49,906 nucleotides of DNA, taken from assembly GCA_029560815.1 (NCBI GenBank), contig JAKQKF010000245.1:1-49906 (forward strand), in the 5' to 3' direction. The stretch comes from a bacterium (lineage in GTDB: Bacteria > KSB1 > UBA2214). Position numbers and translations under genes: made by a program. How positions within the stretch are numbered: position 1 is the stretch's first letter; each line of letters starts with the position of its first letter. The notes beneath the pieces were generated by a model that saw nothing but the letters and a program-made list of their open reading frames with translations, did no database searches and was not told the DNA's origin. Positions 36,750 to 45,493 of the stretch are shown piece after piece.

Positions 36750-37853
36750 TCAGGGGATTGCGCGGGTGATGATGCCGCCGCCGAGAACGATCTCGCCGCG
36801 GTAGAGGACGACTGATTGTCCCGGCGTCACGGCCGGCCGGGGCTCAAGGAAGCGGAGGGTGAAGGTCCCCGGGGCTGCTTTCTCGATCCGGCCGGGATAG
36901 CCCGGATCTTTGTAACGGATACGCGCCTCGACCGGTTCGTCCTTCGGGGGCTCCGCCTCGGCGATCCAGTTGGCGCTCTCTGCGGTCAGCCCGCCGGCCA
37001 GCAGCTGCTCTTTCTCCCCGATGGTGATGCGGTTGGCGGCCGGGTCGATGGCGGTGACGAAGACGGGATGGCCCAAGGCCACCCCCAGCCCCTTGCGCTG
37101 TCCGATGGTGTAATAGGGAAAGCCCCGGTGGCGGCCTACTATTTTGCCCTCCCTCGTGGCGATCTCCCCCTCCGGGATCGTGATTCCTTTCCGTTCCAGC
37201 TCCCCGGCAATAAAGCGCTGATAATTGTCGTCGTGGATAAAACAGATCTCCTGGCTTTCTGTTTTTTGGGCTACCGGCAGTTGGTTCTCGGCGGCCAGAG
37301 CGCGCACCTCATTTTTGGTGAGCTCGCCCAGAGGGAAGAGTGTACGGGCGAGCTGTTCCTGGGTGAGGCGCCAGAGGGCGTAGGATTGGTCTTTGGCCAG
37401 GTTTGCGGCTTTGCGCAGGAGGTGGCGGCCGCCGGGAGGCGCGGGCAGACGGCGAGCGTAGTGGCCGGTTGCGAAGAGGCCGGCTCCGGCCGCAAGGGCA
37501 TAGTCGCAAAGGGCGCCCCACTTGATGGTGAGGTTACAGAGGACGCAGGGATTGGGTGTGCGGCCGGCCAGATACTCGCTGACAAAGCCGTCGATGACCG
37601 TGCTCCTGAACCGGTCGCGCAGGTCCACGACCCGGTGGGGGATGCCGAGGTGGCGGCAGACCGCGGCCGCATCCTCGGCCGCGGAAGGGGACGGATCCCC
37701 CTGATGCGGCGAAGTGAGCCGCGCCGGGCCGTCAAAGTGGAGCATGGTGACGCCCATGACCTCATAGCCGGCCTGCATCATCATCAACGCCGCCACCGAG
37801 CTGTCCACCCCCCCGCTCATCGCCACTGCAACCATTTTCTCACGCGCAGACAA
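36750..37853 (-). CDS. mnmA: tRNA-specific 2-thiouridylase MnmA
   Basis: A 367-residue enzyme that adds sulfur to uridine 34 of the tRNAs for Lys, Glu and Gln, using ATP and a persulfide carrier. The PP-loop SGGVDSS (13-19) binds ATP. The catalytic cysteines are present: C103 in NPCVLCN and C204 in EICFI. Other family blocks are KDQSYALW, FPLGELTKNEVR and YTIGQRKGLG. I chose the TTG start at 37853 because a strong GGAGGGAGG lies at the right distance upstream, whereas ATG 37835 has no clear ribosome-binding site. The gene is not part of an operon here. Confidence 0.95.
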   Translation of the reverse strand: MSAREKMVAVAMSGGVDSSVAALMMMQAGYEVMGVTMLHFDGPARLTSPHQGDPSPSAAEDAAAVCRHLGIPHRVVDLRDRFRSTVIDGFVSEYLAGRTPNPCVLCNLTIKWGALCDYALAAGAGLFATGHYARRLPAPPGGRHLLRKAANLAKDQSYALWRLTQEQLARTLFPLGELTKNEVRALAAENQLPVAQKTESQEICFIHDDNYQRFIAGELERKGITIPEGEIATREGKIVGRHRGFPYYTIGQRKGLGVALGHPVFVTAIDPAANRITIGEKEQLLAGGLTAESANWIAEAEPPKDEPVEARIRYKDPGYPGRIEKAAPGTFTLRFLEPRPAVTPGQSVVLYRGEIVLGGGIITRAIP

Positions 37854-37951
37854 TTCGGCCTCCCTCCAGCCGTAGCCGGCCCCCTGCCGGAAGCTGATGC
37901 ACGCAAATATCCAATTTTTTTGTACGCACTTTCTGCCCTCTGTTGCTATAC

Positions 37952-37979
37952 TTTACAAGAATGTGACATAGAGTAAAAT
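37952..37979 (+). promoter_or_regulatory. Good sigma70-type promoter upstream of the 38126 gene
   Basis: TTTACA (37952-37957) and TAAAAT (37974-37979) are separated by 16 bases and each matches the consensus at five of six positions, in an unusually AT-rich stretch. The predicted leader to ATG 38126 is about 140 nt. Confidence 0.5.
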
Positions 37980-38125
37980 TAGACAATTCTGTTGACAAAA
38001 CAAGTGAGAAATTTGCAGCGATTTGCCGGTGCAGCGCTTTACAGGGATTTACCGGGGTAGTGACTGCTCAGGCGCGGCTTGCTGCAGTTAGCCGCTGCCG
38101 GGTGGAGGGACGAAGGGATGAGAGC

Positions 38126-38869
38126 ATGAATCGGGAAGCCGAGCCGACCCTGTACTATTGGCTGCAGAGCGCCCAGAGCATGCGGGTTCGTCGAATCCGT
38201 GTGATGGAGGGGCGTGAACGGCTTCAGATCAATCTGGAAAATGCGGTCTTTTTTCGCCTGCTCAGAAGCGGCCGACCTGACGGTATGTCGGCCCGGGGGT
38301 GTGTGACCTACCTCCATTTCTATCGTGAGGAGGCGCGCAAGCTGAGAGGGCAGGGAAAGGTCAAGGGACTCTCCGCCGCGGAGCAGCGCAATCTGGAGGA
38401 GGAACTCCTCAGCTATTTTCCTCGCGCTCTGGCTTTTCTCAAGCTGGGCGAGTACAAGGCGTGCGCGCAGGACCTGCATCACTGTATGGAGCTGGCGCGT
38501 TTCACCTTCCGCCATGGCAAAGGTAGTGCGGCGGCCGGGAGCTGCATGGAGATGATGCCAACGCTGCACATGATCTATTACCTCGCCCTCTGCGCGATGA
38601 GCCTCGAGTCAGGTCACCGGGCGCGTGCGCTCTACTATCTCGATCGCGGGGTTCAGAGGATAGCTGCAGACTATTTGCGCATCTCCCTGCGCAGCGCCGG
38701 CAGCGACAGTGAAGAAGCCCTGCGGTTGAGGTCTTTCCGCGAGATTATTTTACAGGAGAGCCGGAAACGATCGGCCAGGCGCAGAGGGATGCCGGCGGCT
38801 AAAAGTCCGCTGCACGTCCCGATTTGCCAGCTGCTCTCCCAGCAACGACGCCCCGCAGTGGAGTCCTGA
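38126..38869 (+). CDS. Unknown soluble protein, helical, TPR-like segments
   Basis: A protein of about 247 residues that I do not recognise. There is no signal peptide or membrane segment. The N-terminal part (about residues 1-60) looks beta/alpha (LYYWLQSAQSM, RIRVMEGRERLQINLENA). The middle and C-terminal parts are helical, with TPR-like helix pairs: FPRALAFLKLGEYKACAQDL and MIYYLALCAMSLESGHRARALYYLDRGVQ, seen as ALYYLDRGVQ. The C-terminus is basic (ESRKRSARRRG). Tandem helices of this sort usually mediate protein contact, but the partner is unknown. I chose ATG 38126 (GAAGGGATGAGAGC upstream); an in-frame GTG at 38060 would extend it by 22 residues without a ribosome-binding site. It is a single-gene unit with its own promoter and terminator. 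Confidence 0.6.
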   Translation: MNREAEPTLYYWLQSAQSMRVRRIRVMEGRERLQINLENAVFFRLLRSGRPDGMSARGCVTYLHFYREEARKLRGQGKVKGLSAAEQRNLEEELLSYFPRALAFLKLGEYKACAQDLHHCMELARFTFRHGKGSAAAGSCMEMMPTLHMIYYLALCAMSLESGHRARALYYLDRGVQRIAADYLRISLRSAGSDSEEALRLRSFREIILQESRKRSARRRGMPAAKSPLHVPICQLLSQQRRPAVES

Positions 38870-38912
38870 TCAGCCTCCGCGCCCGGCAAGATACTATCAA
38901 TGCCCGACACAG

Positions 38913-38944
38913 AAAAGCCCCGATTTGACGGGGCTTTTTTTATG
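38913..38944. terminator. Bidirectional intrinsic terminator between convergent genes
   Basis: A 10-bp perfect stem (38913-38922 with 38929-38938, aaaagccccg/cggggctttt), a 6-base loop and a seven-T run on the plus strand. The A-run on the other side lets it serve the prenyl synthase transcript as well. Confidence 0.85.
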
Positions 38945-38972
38945 TGCTGCAGCGGCGGGAAGGGGACGAAAG

Positions 38973-39956
38973 CTAAAAGGTCCTTTCCGCGATGGCCTCG
39001 ATGAACGCCTCGAGGCCCGCAGTGGCGGGATTTTGCGGCAGCAGGCGCAGAGCTGAACGGGCTTTATCCAGGGAACGGAAGATCTCCTCCCGGCCTGCTG
39101 CGAGCGTACCGATCTCCTCGAAGAGGGCGATGATGGCGGTGAGCTGCTCCTTTTCAATGGGCTTGCGCCCGGTCAGCTTTTTGAGCGCCTGCTGCTGGGC
39201 AGGTGAAGCCGTGTGCCGTGCGTGGGCGATCAGAAAGCTCTTCTTGTCTTCCTCCAGATCGCTGGCTACATCCTTGCCAATGGTCTCTTCCTCCCCGAGC
39301 AGGTCGAGTAAATCGTCCTGCAGCTGAAAAGCCCGTCCCACCTGCGCGCCGTAGGAGCTGAGTGCGGAGATTGTTTCCTCTCCGCCGCCGCCGAGCATGG
39401 CACCCGCCTCGCATGCCAGCTCAAAGAGCCGGCCGGTCTTTTTCTCGATCATGCTGTAGTATTCCGCGAGGGAGACCTCCGGACGTGTTTCGAACTCCTT
39501 GTCGAGCGACTGTCCCTCGCAGATTTCGAGGATGGCGCTGGAAAAGGTGTGCAGGATGGCGGGCAAATGGCGGCTTTCGACCCTTGCAAGGAGGGCGTAG
39601 CCCAGGACCAGCAGCGCGTCTCCGGCGAGGATGGCGACATTCTCGTCCCAACGATGGTGAACGGTCGGCCGGCCGCGGCGCAGCTCATCGTGGTCCATGA
39701 TGTCGTCATGGACCAGCGAAAAGTTATGGATCACCTCGATGGCGAGAGCGGCATCCAGGGCTTGCTCTGTCCGTCCACCGACCGCCTCACAGGAGAGCAG
39801 AAGCAGGCAGGGACGGAGCTGCTTGCCGGGATGGGCGAGCGCATAGCGCATGGGGTCATAGAGGGAGGCGGGCTCGCTGCGGGTTATCGCCTCTTCGAGC
39901 CGCCCCTGAATGAGCTTTTTGTAGCCGGCCAGTCGGGCCGCGAGTTCTTGATTCAC
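38973..39956 (-). CDS. Short-chain polyprenyl diphosphate synthase (farnesyl/geranylgeranyl type)
   Basis: A 327-residue trans-prenyltransferase that condenses isopentenyl diphosphate onto allylic diphosphates. Both aspartate-rich motifs are intact: DDIMD at 84-88 (first) and DDLLD at 214-218 (second), with GKQLRP at about 44-49, the substrate-binding Lys/Arg block, and KKTGRLFE before the second motif. The residue five places before the first motif is Phe, a bulky position that in many enzymes limits the product to about C15-C20. The exact chain length is not certain. The start is GTG 39956; upstream is a terminator that separates it from the pentapeptide-repeat gene. It is a single-gene unit supplying isoprenoid precursors for quinones, undecaprenyl carrier or carotenoids. 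Confidence 0.88.
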   Translation of the reverse strand: MNQELAARLAGYKKLIQGRLEEAITRSEPASLYDPMRYALAHPGKQLRPCLLLLSCEAVGGRTEQALDAALAIEVIHNFSLVHDDIMDHDELRRGRPTVHHRWDENVAILAGDALLVLGYALLARVESRHLPAILHTFSSAILEICEGQSLDKEFETRPEVSLAEYYSMIEKKTGRLFELACEAGAMLGGGGEETISALSSYGAQVGRAFQLQDDLLDLLGEEETIGKDVASDLEEDKKSFLIAHARHTASPAQQQALKKLTGRKPIEKEQLTAIIALFEEIGTLAAGREEIFRSLDKARSALRLLPQNPATAGLEAFIEAIAERTF

Positions 39957-40023
39957 ACGTCTGCCCCGTCATGAAATTTATTAAAAAGGTACGATGGGGG
40001 AGGTTGAGAAGCAAGAAAAAAGT

Positions 40024-40049
40024 AAAAGCTCCAGAGTCCTGGAGCTTTT
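40024..40049. terminator. Bidirectional intrinsic terminator at the end of the MacAB-like operon
   Basis: An 11-bp perfect stem (aaaagctccag at 40024-40034 with ctggagctttt at 40039-40049) with a 4-base loop. On the minus strand it is followed by a T-rich tract (actttttt), which suits termination of the operon that ends with the pentapeptide-repeat gene. Confidence 0.8.
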
Positions 40050-40086
40050 TACAATTGTTGATGGCAGTGCGAAGGTGCGGCCGGAC

Positions 40087-40665
40087 TCAGCCGGGCAGAC
40101 CGATGGCACCCTCGAGGATGGCATCGGTCAGGTCGGTCTGCTTGATTATGGCGTTGGTGAAATTGGTGTTGGTCAGATTGGCGCCCGCCAGGGTGGCGCC
40201 GGTCAGGTCCGCCCGCTCGATATGGACATTCTGGAGGTTGGCGCGGTGAAGTGTGGCATGGCGGAGATTGGCCCGTTTCATTCGTGCGCGGCTCAAATCG
40301 GCATCGGTGAGATCGGCCTTTTCGAGGCTGGAACCAAACAGCGAGGTGTGACAGAGCGTCGCCTTGACCAGGTTGGCCTCGTCGAGGTTGCTGTCCTGAA
40401 GATTGGCTTCAGAGAGGAGCGCTCCGCTCAGATTGGCCTTGTGCAGATTGGCTCCGAAGAGAAAGGCGCTTTCGAGGTTGCTTCCGGAAAGGTTGGCGCC
40501 CTCGAGATTGCAGTTTTGCAGGTGGGCTTCCCGCAGATCAAGTCCGGAGAGATTAACCCCCTTGAGGGATTCATAGGAGAGGTCGACTCCGGTCATGTTG
40601 ATGCCCGCCAACGATTGGCCGCTGCGGATCTGGTCCAAGATTTCTTCCCGGCTCAACTGGGTCAT
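40087..40665 (-). CDS. Pentapeptide-repeat protein
   Basis: A 192-residue protein made almost entirely of pentapeptide repeats A(D/N)Lxx. About 28 consecutive repeats run from about residue 28 (NLSGLDLREAHLQNCNLEGA, with LNLSGxDL rhythm) to residue 188, preceded by a short N-terminal segment (MTQLSREEILDQIRSGQSL) of the type common in bacterial pentapeptide proteins. The repeats form a right-handed quadrilateral beta-helix. Some family members mimic DNA and bind gyrase (Qnr, MfpA), but most have no known role, so I assign none. The ribosome-binding site AAAGGAGGG before ATG 40665 is very strong. The gene lies 11 bp after the STAS gene and ends the MacAB-like operon. Confidence 0.85.
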   Translation of the reverse strand: MTQLSREEILDQIRSGQSLAGINMTGVDLSYESLKGVNLSGLDLREAHLQNCNLEGANLSGSNLESAFLFGANLHKANLSGALLSEANLQDSNLDEANLVKATLCHTSLFGSSLEKADLTDADLSRARMKRANLRHATLHRANLQNVHIERADLTGATLAGANLTNTNFTNAIIKQTDLTDAILEGAIGLPG

Positions 40666-40676
40666 ACGGCCCTCCT

Positions 40677-41015
40677 TTAATTATAGCTTTTTGTGGCCTC
40701 CGCCAGGGTAGTATACTGCATAAAAACAGTATCCAGGCGTGCGATTTCCATCGGGCGGCGCAGACGCTCCGAGATGCCCGTGAGGCGAAGATCGCCGCCG
40801 CTGCTGCGCAGGCTGATCAGCGCGCGAATGAGCATGCCCAAACCCGAGCTGTTCATCCAGCGTACCTGGCTGAGATCGGCGACAACCTGAACCTGTTCCT
40901 TTTCGATGGCCGCGAGTATCTTCTTCTGAAAGGATTCAGCTTCGGCTCCGCCCATCAAATCTTCACTGAGGGTGAAGACCAGCACACCTGATTCGTTTAT
41001 CTGGCTAACTTGCAT
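40677..41015 (-). CDS. STAS-domain protein (anti-sigma-factor antagonist type)
   Basis: A 112-residue single STAS domain like SpoIIAA/RsbV. VVADLSQVRWMNSSGLGML carries the conserved loop with the likely phosphorylated serine (S56 or S57, in MNSSGLG), so the protein could switch between bound and free states under a kinase/phosphatase pair. I chose ATG 41015, which has GGAGG four bases upstream, over ATG 41027. No anti-sigma kinase or sigma factor gene is nearby; the neighbours are the ABC permeases 27 bp upstream and the pentapeptide-repeat gene downstream. A role in regulating or organising that export system is possible but unproven. Confidence 0.82.
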   Translation of the reverse strand: MQVSQINESGVLVFTLSEDLMGGAEAESFQKKILAAIEKEQVQVVADLSQVRWMNSSGLGMLIRALISLRSSGGDLRLTGISERLRRPMEIARLDTVFMQYTTLAEATKSYN

Positions 41016-41042
41016 AGTGCCTCCCATCCGAAAATCAACCGC

Positions 41043-42266
41043 TCATTCATATCTTAACGCGACGATGGGATCCATCCGCGCCGCTTTCATCGCCGGGTAG
41101 ACTCCGAAAATCAGGCCGACGAACGAACAGAAAATCAGGCCGAGAAAGACCGTCCAGATCGGCACCGCAGCGGGGACCGGGGTGAAGGCATCCACCATCT
41201 TGCCGATGCCGAGCCCGAGGAGAATGCCGATGATGCCCCCCACTTCGCTGAGGACGACCGCCTCGATCAGAAACTGCCAGAGGATATCGGAGCGCTTGGC
41301 TCCGACCGATTTACGGATGCCGATCTCGCGGGTGCGCTCGGTCACCGAGACCAGCATGATGTTCATGATACCAACCCCCGCGACCAGGAGCGAGATCGAG
41401 GCAATGGCGATGGCGACGATGCGCACATATTTGGTGAGGTTGTCGAAAAAACCGGTCACAGTGTCGTTGGACTCGATCTCGAAATCATTCTCCTTGCCGG
41501 GCGGCACCTTGCGCTGGGTACGCATCACCCCGATCGTCTGATCGATGGCGGTCTCCAGCAGCTCCGGGGTCGCGGCCTGCACGGAGATATCCACCGAACG
41601 CTCCTTGCCGAAGAGCTTGACGAACTGCATAAAGGGAATGGCCAGACGATTGTCCTGGCTCTGCCCGAAGACGCTGCCTTTTTTGGCGAAGACGCCGACC
41701 ACCTCGAGTCGCTTGCCCATGAGCTTGATATCCTTGCCGATTGGATCTTCGAGGGGAAAGAGTTTGTCGACGACATCGGCGCCGAGGACGGTGACCGGCG
41801 CATTGAATTCAACATCCTCGGTGGTGATGAAACGTCCTTCGGCAATCTCCATGCCGTTGTTCTCAAGGAACTCCGGCGTCACCCCGGCGATGGGGACATT
41901 GGGCAGGGTCTTGCGGTCCTTGTAGCGGATCTCATAACCCCAGTTCCAGATTTCGGCGCCGACGGACTTGGCGGCGGTGACACGCTCCCGCACGGCCAGG
42001 GCATCTTCATAGGTGATATTCTTGCGATTGCGGTATTTTTCGTCACGCGGCCCCATCTGAACGGCCGGCCACTTTTGCACCGAAAAGACACTGTTGCCGA
42101 GGAAGCTGACCTGCTCATTGATGCTCTTGCGCAAGCCGGTGATCAGGGATTGCATGGCGATGATGGTCATGACCCCGATGATGATGCCCAGCAGCGTCAG
42201 AATCGAGCGCAGCTTGTTGGCGCGAAAGGCCGAAATGGCCAGATTAAATGTATCGTTAAAAACCAT
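41043..42266 (-). CDS. MacB-like ABC transporter permease (FtsX + periplasmic MacB_PCD), second of two
   Basis: A 407-residue inner-membrane permease. Topology follows MacB without its ATPase part: one TM helix near the N-terminus (SILTLLGIIIGVMTIIAM), a large periplasmic MacB_PCD domain (about residues 45-280), then three C-terminal TM helices of FtsX type with IASISLLVAGVGIMNIMLVSVTERTREIG, seen as GVGIMNIMLVSVTERTREIG, and the coupling element for the ATPase. These permeases form the mechanotransmission part of tripartite pumps with MacA and TolC; substrates include peptides, lipoproteins and macrolides. It is the last transporter gene of the operon, followed by the STAS gene. It is paralogous to the permease upstream. 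Confidence 0.88.
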   Translation of the reverse strand: MVFNDTFNLAISAFRANKLRSILTLLGIIIGVMTIIAMQSLITGLRKSINEQVSFLGNSVFSVQKWPAVQMGPRDEKYRNRKNITYEDALAVRERVTAAKSVGAEIWNWGYEIRYKDRKTLPNVPIAGVTPEFLENNGMEIAEGRFITTEDVEFNAPVTVLGADVVDKLFPLEDPIGKDIKLMGKRLEVVGVFAKKGSVFGQSQDNRLAIPFMQFVKLFGKERSVDISVQAATPELLETAIDQTIGVMRTQRKVPPGKENDFEIESNDTVTGFFDNLTKYVRIVAIAIASISLLVAGVGIMNIMLVSVTERTREIGIRKSVGAKRSDILWQFLIEAVVLSEVGGIIGILLGLGIGKMVDAFTPVPAAVPIWTVFLGLIFCSFVGLIFGVYPAMKAARMDPIVALRYE

Positions 42267-42286
42267 GCTTGTCCCGGAGAAAAAGG

Positions 42287-43519
42287 TTATTCATAGCGCA
42301 AGGCCTCGATCGGGCTGAGCCGGGCGGCCTTGCTGGCCGGATAGATGCCGAAGAAGAGACCAATGCCAACCACAAAAATCAGCCCCAGAATGGCGACCCA
42401 CCAGGTGATGGCCGCAGGCAGCGGGGTCGTGGCGGCCACCAGTTTGGCGATGCCAATGGCCAGCAGAGTGCCGATGAGAACACCCAGGGCGCAGATCATC
42501 ATCGATTCGATGAGAAACTGCCAGAGGATATCCCGCTTGCGCGCACCGAGAGCCTTGCGGATACCGATCTCCCGCGTTCGCTCGGTCACCGAAACCAGCA
42601 GGATATTCATGATGCCGATGCCGCCGACGAGAAGTGAGATCGCCCCCACACCGATGGCCACAGCCCAGAGAGTGCCGGTGATCGAGTTGTAAACATCCAG
42701 CAGCATGCTCTGCTTGTTGATGGAAAAGTTGCTTTCCTTGCCCGGTGTCAGCTTGCGGAAGCGGCGCATGAGACCGGTCAACTCGTATTCGGCCTCCTCG
42801 ATCTGTTTCGGCGACTGGACCTTGACGGCGATGGAGACATAGCGGCGTTGGTCGCCGAAAGCGGACTGGAAAGCCCCGACCGGGATGATGGTCTGGGCAT
42901 CCATATTTAAGCCGAAAAAGGCGCCCTTTTTGCCAATCACGCCGATGACGCGGAATTTGCGGCCGCCGATGGAAACGCGTTTGCCAATCGGATCGCTTGT
43001 GCCGAAGAGCTTATCGGCCACTTCATAGCCGAGCACGCAGACGGAACGATTGGCGGTGACGTCGTTCTCGCTGAAGAAGCGGCCGTATTCGGGTTCGACG
43101 TTGGAGGTGATGGCATAGTCGGCGGTGGCGCCGATGATGCTCACCCTCTCGACCGCCTTCTCGTTGTATTTGACGGTCCGGCTGGTCTGCATCTCCGGTG
43201 AGACGGCCTGGGCATGGCGGGAGAAAGCCTTGATCAGTTCGGCCTCCTCGACCGTGATGTTGGGGCGGTTGCGGTATTTGAACCAGTCGTCCCCCTGCAT
43301 GTTCCAGGAGAACTTTTCGATAAAGATGGTATCCGTGCCGATGGCTGAGACTTCACTGGAGAAGGCCTGATTCAGCCCCTGGATCAGCGCAATAATGCTG
43401 ATGACAGTGGTTACGCCGATGACGATGCCGAGGGTGGTCAGGATCGACCGCATCTTGTAGGCGCGCAGCGCGTCATAAGCGATGAGGAGGCCTTCCCACA
43501 TGTAGATCAGTATTCGCAT
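42287..43519 (-). CDS. MacB-like ABC transporter permease (FtsX + periplasmic MacB_PCD), first of two
   Basis: A 410-residue permease with the same layout as the gene downstream: a TM helix (ILTTLGIVIGVTTVISIIAL), a MacB_PCD periplasmic domain (about residues 45-280) and three C-terminal TM helices with LVGGIGIMNILLVSVTERTREIGIRK, seen as GIGIMNILLVSVTERTREIG. The two permeases share only part of their sequence, so the pump is probably a heterodimer. It stands 20 bp before the second permease and 9 bp after the ATPase gene. The start could also be ATG 43501, which matches the N-terminus of its paralogue better; neither start has a clear Shine-Dalgarno. Confidence 0.88.
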   Translation of the reverse strand: MRILIYMWEGLLIAYDALRAYKMRSILTTLGIVIGVTTVISIIALIQGLNQAFSSEVSAIGTDTIFIEKFSWNMQGDDWFKYRNRPNITVEEAELIKAFSRHAQAVSPEMQTSRTVKYNEKAVERVSIIGATADYAITSNVEPEYGRFFSENDVTANRSVCVLGYEVADKLFGTSDPIGKRVSIGGRKFRVIGVIGKKGAFFGLNMDAQTIIPVGAFQSAFGDQRRYVSIAVKVQSPKQIEEAEYELTGLMRRFRKLTPGKESNFSINKQSMLLDVYNSITGTLWAVAIGVGAISLLVGGIGIMNILLVSVTERTREIGIRKALGARKRDILWQFLIESMMICALGVLIGTLLAIGIAKLVAATTPLPAAITWWVAILGLIFVVGIGLFFGIYPASKAARLSPIEALRYE

Positions 43520-43528
43520 CTGCCTGCC

Positions 43529-44212
43529 CTATTTGTTGATCGATTCATCGCGTTCGACCATGCCGTCGCGCAGACGTATGATGCGATTGGAGTGTTCAGC
43601 GATGTACTCCTCATGAGTGACGAGGATGATGGTGTTGCCCTGCTCTTGCAGATCCTCAAAGATCTCCATGATCTCATCGCCGGTACGGCTGTCGAGGTTA
43701 CCGGTCGGCTCATCCGCAAGGATGATGGATGGGCGATTTACCAGGGCGCGGGCGATGGCGACACGCTGGCGCTGTCCGCCGGAGAGCTCGTTCGGCTTGT
43801 GATGCATACGGTCCGCCAGGCCGACCTTGCTCAAGGCTTCTTCGGCCATCTGGCGGCGTAAGGTCGCCGGTGTGCCATTGTAGATCATCGGCAGCTCAAC
43901 GTTGTGCAGGGCAGTGGCGCGCGGCAGCAGGTTGAAGGTCTGAAAAACAAAACCGATCTCGCGGTTGCGGATCTCGGCGAGCTGGTCGTCATCCATGGTG
44001 CTGACGTTGTTCTGATTGAGCAGATATTCTCCGCCCGAAGGGGTGTCAAGGCAGCCGATGATATTCATCAGCGTCGATTTGCCGGACCCGGAGGGCCCCA
44101 TGATGGCGATATATTCGTTCTTGTCCAGCGTGAGACTGACCCCGCGCAAGGCCTGGACCTGGACCGAGCCGATCTCGTAGGTTTTTTCGATCTTGTCAAG
44201 CTTGATGAGCAT
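43529..44212 (-). CDS. ABC transporter ATPase of the MacB/LolD type
   Basis: A 227-residue nucleotide-binding subunit. It has Walker A GPSGSGKS (39-46), the signature LSGGQ (143-147), Walker B ILADEP (about 164-169) and the D-loop NLDSRTG. Its Q-loop segment is [21 protein letters not shown], seen as [12 protein letters not shown]. Energy from ATP hydrolysis drives the two permeases encoded next. In MacB this domain is fused to the permease; here it is a separate polypeptide, as in LolCDE-type systems. The gene is 12 bp after the MacA-like gene. Confidence 0.95.
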   Translation of the reverse strand: MLIKLDKIEKTYEIGSVQVQALRGVSLTLDKNEYIAIMGPSGSGKSTLMNIIGCLDTPSGGEYLLNQNNVSTMDDDQLAEIRNREIGFVFQTFNLLPRATALHNVELPMIYNGTPATLRRQMAEEALSKVGLADRMHHKPNELSGGQRQRVAIARALVNRPSIILADEPTGNLDSRTGDEIMEIFEDLQEQGNTIILVTHEEYIAEHSNRIIRLRDGMVERDESINK

Positions 44213-44224
44213 GGGGGGTATTCC

Positions 44225-45460
44225 TCACTTTTTCTCTTTTTCGTCGCTGGCGAGGGTTTTCTTTTCCTTGACCTGGCTGCCGTCCTTCAGCAGTTTCGAG
44301 AGCGCCTTGTAGCTGCCGGTCACGACCTTCTGGCCTTCGGTCAGCCCGGAGATGATTTCGATATGGGTGTCATCGCTGATGCCGGTTTTAACGGGTGCCG
44401 CCTTGACCTTGCCATTCTCGACCACAAAGACCAGCTCGGTCAGCTTTTGGGCCTCCTTGTCATCGGCTTGATCTTTTTCGGGACGGTTCTTGCGGCTCTT
44501 GCCGGCCGAGGCTTTTAACGAATCCGCCTTGAGGTCCCGCGCGGTGACCGACTGGATGGGAATATAGAGGACGTTCTGCCGGGTCTCGGTGAGGATGTCG
44601 ACGGTGGCGGACATGCCGGGGCGCAGCCGGTCGACATTCGAGGTCACGCCGATCTTGACGTCAAAATTGGTCACCTGCTCCTGAGTGCCGGCGCCGGTGG
44701 TAGTGGCGACATGGGCGATCTCGGTGACCTTGCCTTCGAAGGTGGTGTCGGGAATGGCGTCGACCTCGATCGTCGTTTTGTCGCCCAGTTCGACCAGTAC
44801 GACCTCATTTTCATCGATCTCCGAAATCACCTCCATGTCCTTGAGATCGGCCAGATTCATGATGATATCGGCCTGGAACTGCGAACCCACCGCAATCTCA
44901 CCCTCTTCCTTGTTGAGCTTGGTAACTGTGCCGTTGATGGGAGAGGTGATGCGGGTTTTGCCGAGGTCATCCGCCGCCTGTTTAAGGGCGGCGCGCGCCT
45001 GATCGAGACTGGCGGCAGCGGACATGCGGTTCGCTTCAGCGGCATCAAGCTCCATCTGCGACGCGAGATTTTTATCGAATAGACCTCTGACCCGCATGAA
45101 ATCAGCATCCGCTTTCTTTACCGACGCCCGGGCCGAACTGAGCTGCGATTGAATCTGCTCCACATACGCGGCATGACTCTCGCGGTCCAGCTCCACCAGC
45201 AGCTGGCCCTGCTTAACGGCATCGCCTTCACGGACGTGGATCTTTTTGATCTCGGCGGAGATGCGCGCCGCGATTTTGACATCGGTCACCGGCTGGATCT
45301 TGCCCGATCCGGAGACCGTCCGGCTGATATCCCCCCGCTTGACTTCGGTGGAGGTGATATCGATGATTTCACCCCGGCTTTTACGGAGATTGACGAAGAC
45401 CATGGCGGCGATGATGATGAGGGCGGCCAGAGCGATGATGATTTTAAATTTGTTGGACAT
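44225..45460 (-). CDS. MacA-like periplasmic adaptor (HlyD/MFP family)
   Basis: A 411-residue membrane-fusion protein. The N-terminus is a single uncleaved TM anchor (IIIALAALIIIAAMVFVNL). The barrel-sandwich half (VKIAARISAEIKKIHVREGD), seen as RISAEIKKIHVREGDAVKQG, is followed by a coiled-coil hairpin, the second lipoyl half (KTRITSPINGTVTKLNKEEG) and a beta-barrel domain. The C-terminal region carries a Lys-rich insert (KASAGKSRKNRPEKDQADD) and a charged tail (KEKKTLASDEKEKK), unusual for MacA. It bridges the TolC-type channel and the ABC permeases in the periplasm. The start ATG 45460 has AGGGAG upstream. Located between the TolC gene and the ATPase. Confidence 0.92.
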   Translation of the reverse strand: MSNKFKIIIALAALIIIAAMVFVNLRKSRGEIIDITSTEVKRGDISRTVSGSGKIQPVTDVKIAARISAEIKKIHVREGDAVKQGQLLVELDRESHAAYVEQIQSQLSSARASVKKADADFMRVRGLFDKNLASQMELDAAEANRMSAAASLDQARAALKQAADDLGKTRITSPINGTVTKLNKEEGEIAVGSQFQADIIMNLADLKDMEVISEIDENEVVLVELGDKTTIEVDAIPDTTFEGKVTEIAHVATTTGAGTQEQVTNFDVKIGVTSNVDRLRPGMSATVDILTETRQNVLYIPIQSVTARDLKADSLKASAGKSRKNRPEKDQADDKEAQKLTELVFVVENGKVKAAPVKTGISDDTHIEIISGLTEGQKVVTGSYKALSKLLKDGSQVKEKKTLASDEKEKK

Positions 45461-45493
45461 TAAGTGACTCCCTATCAGACAGGCTGGGTTTGT

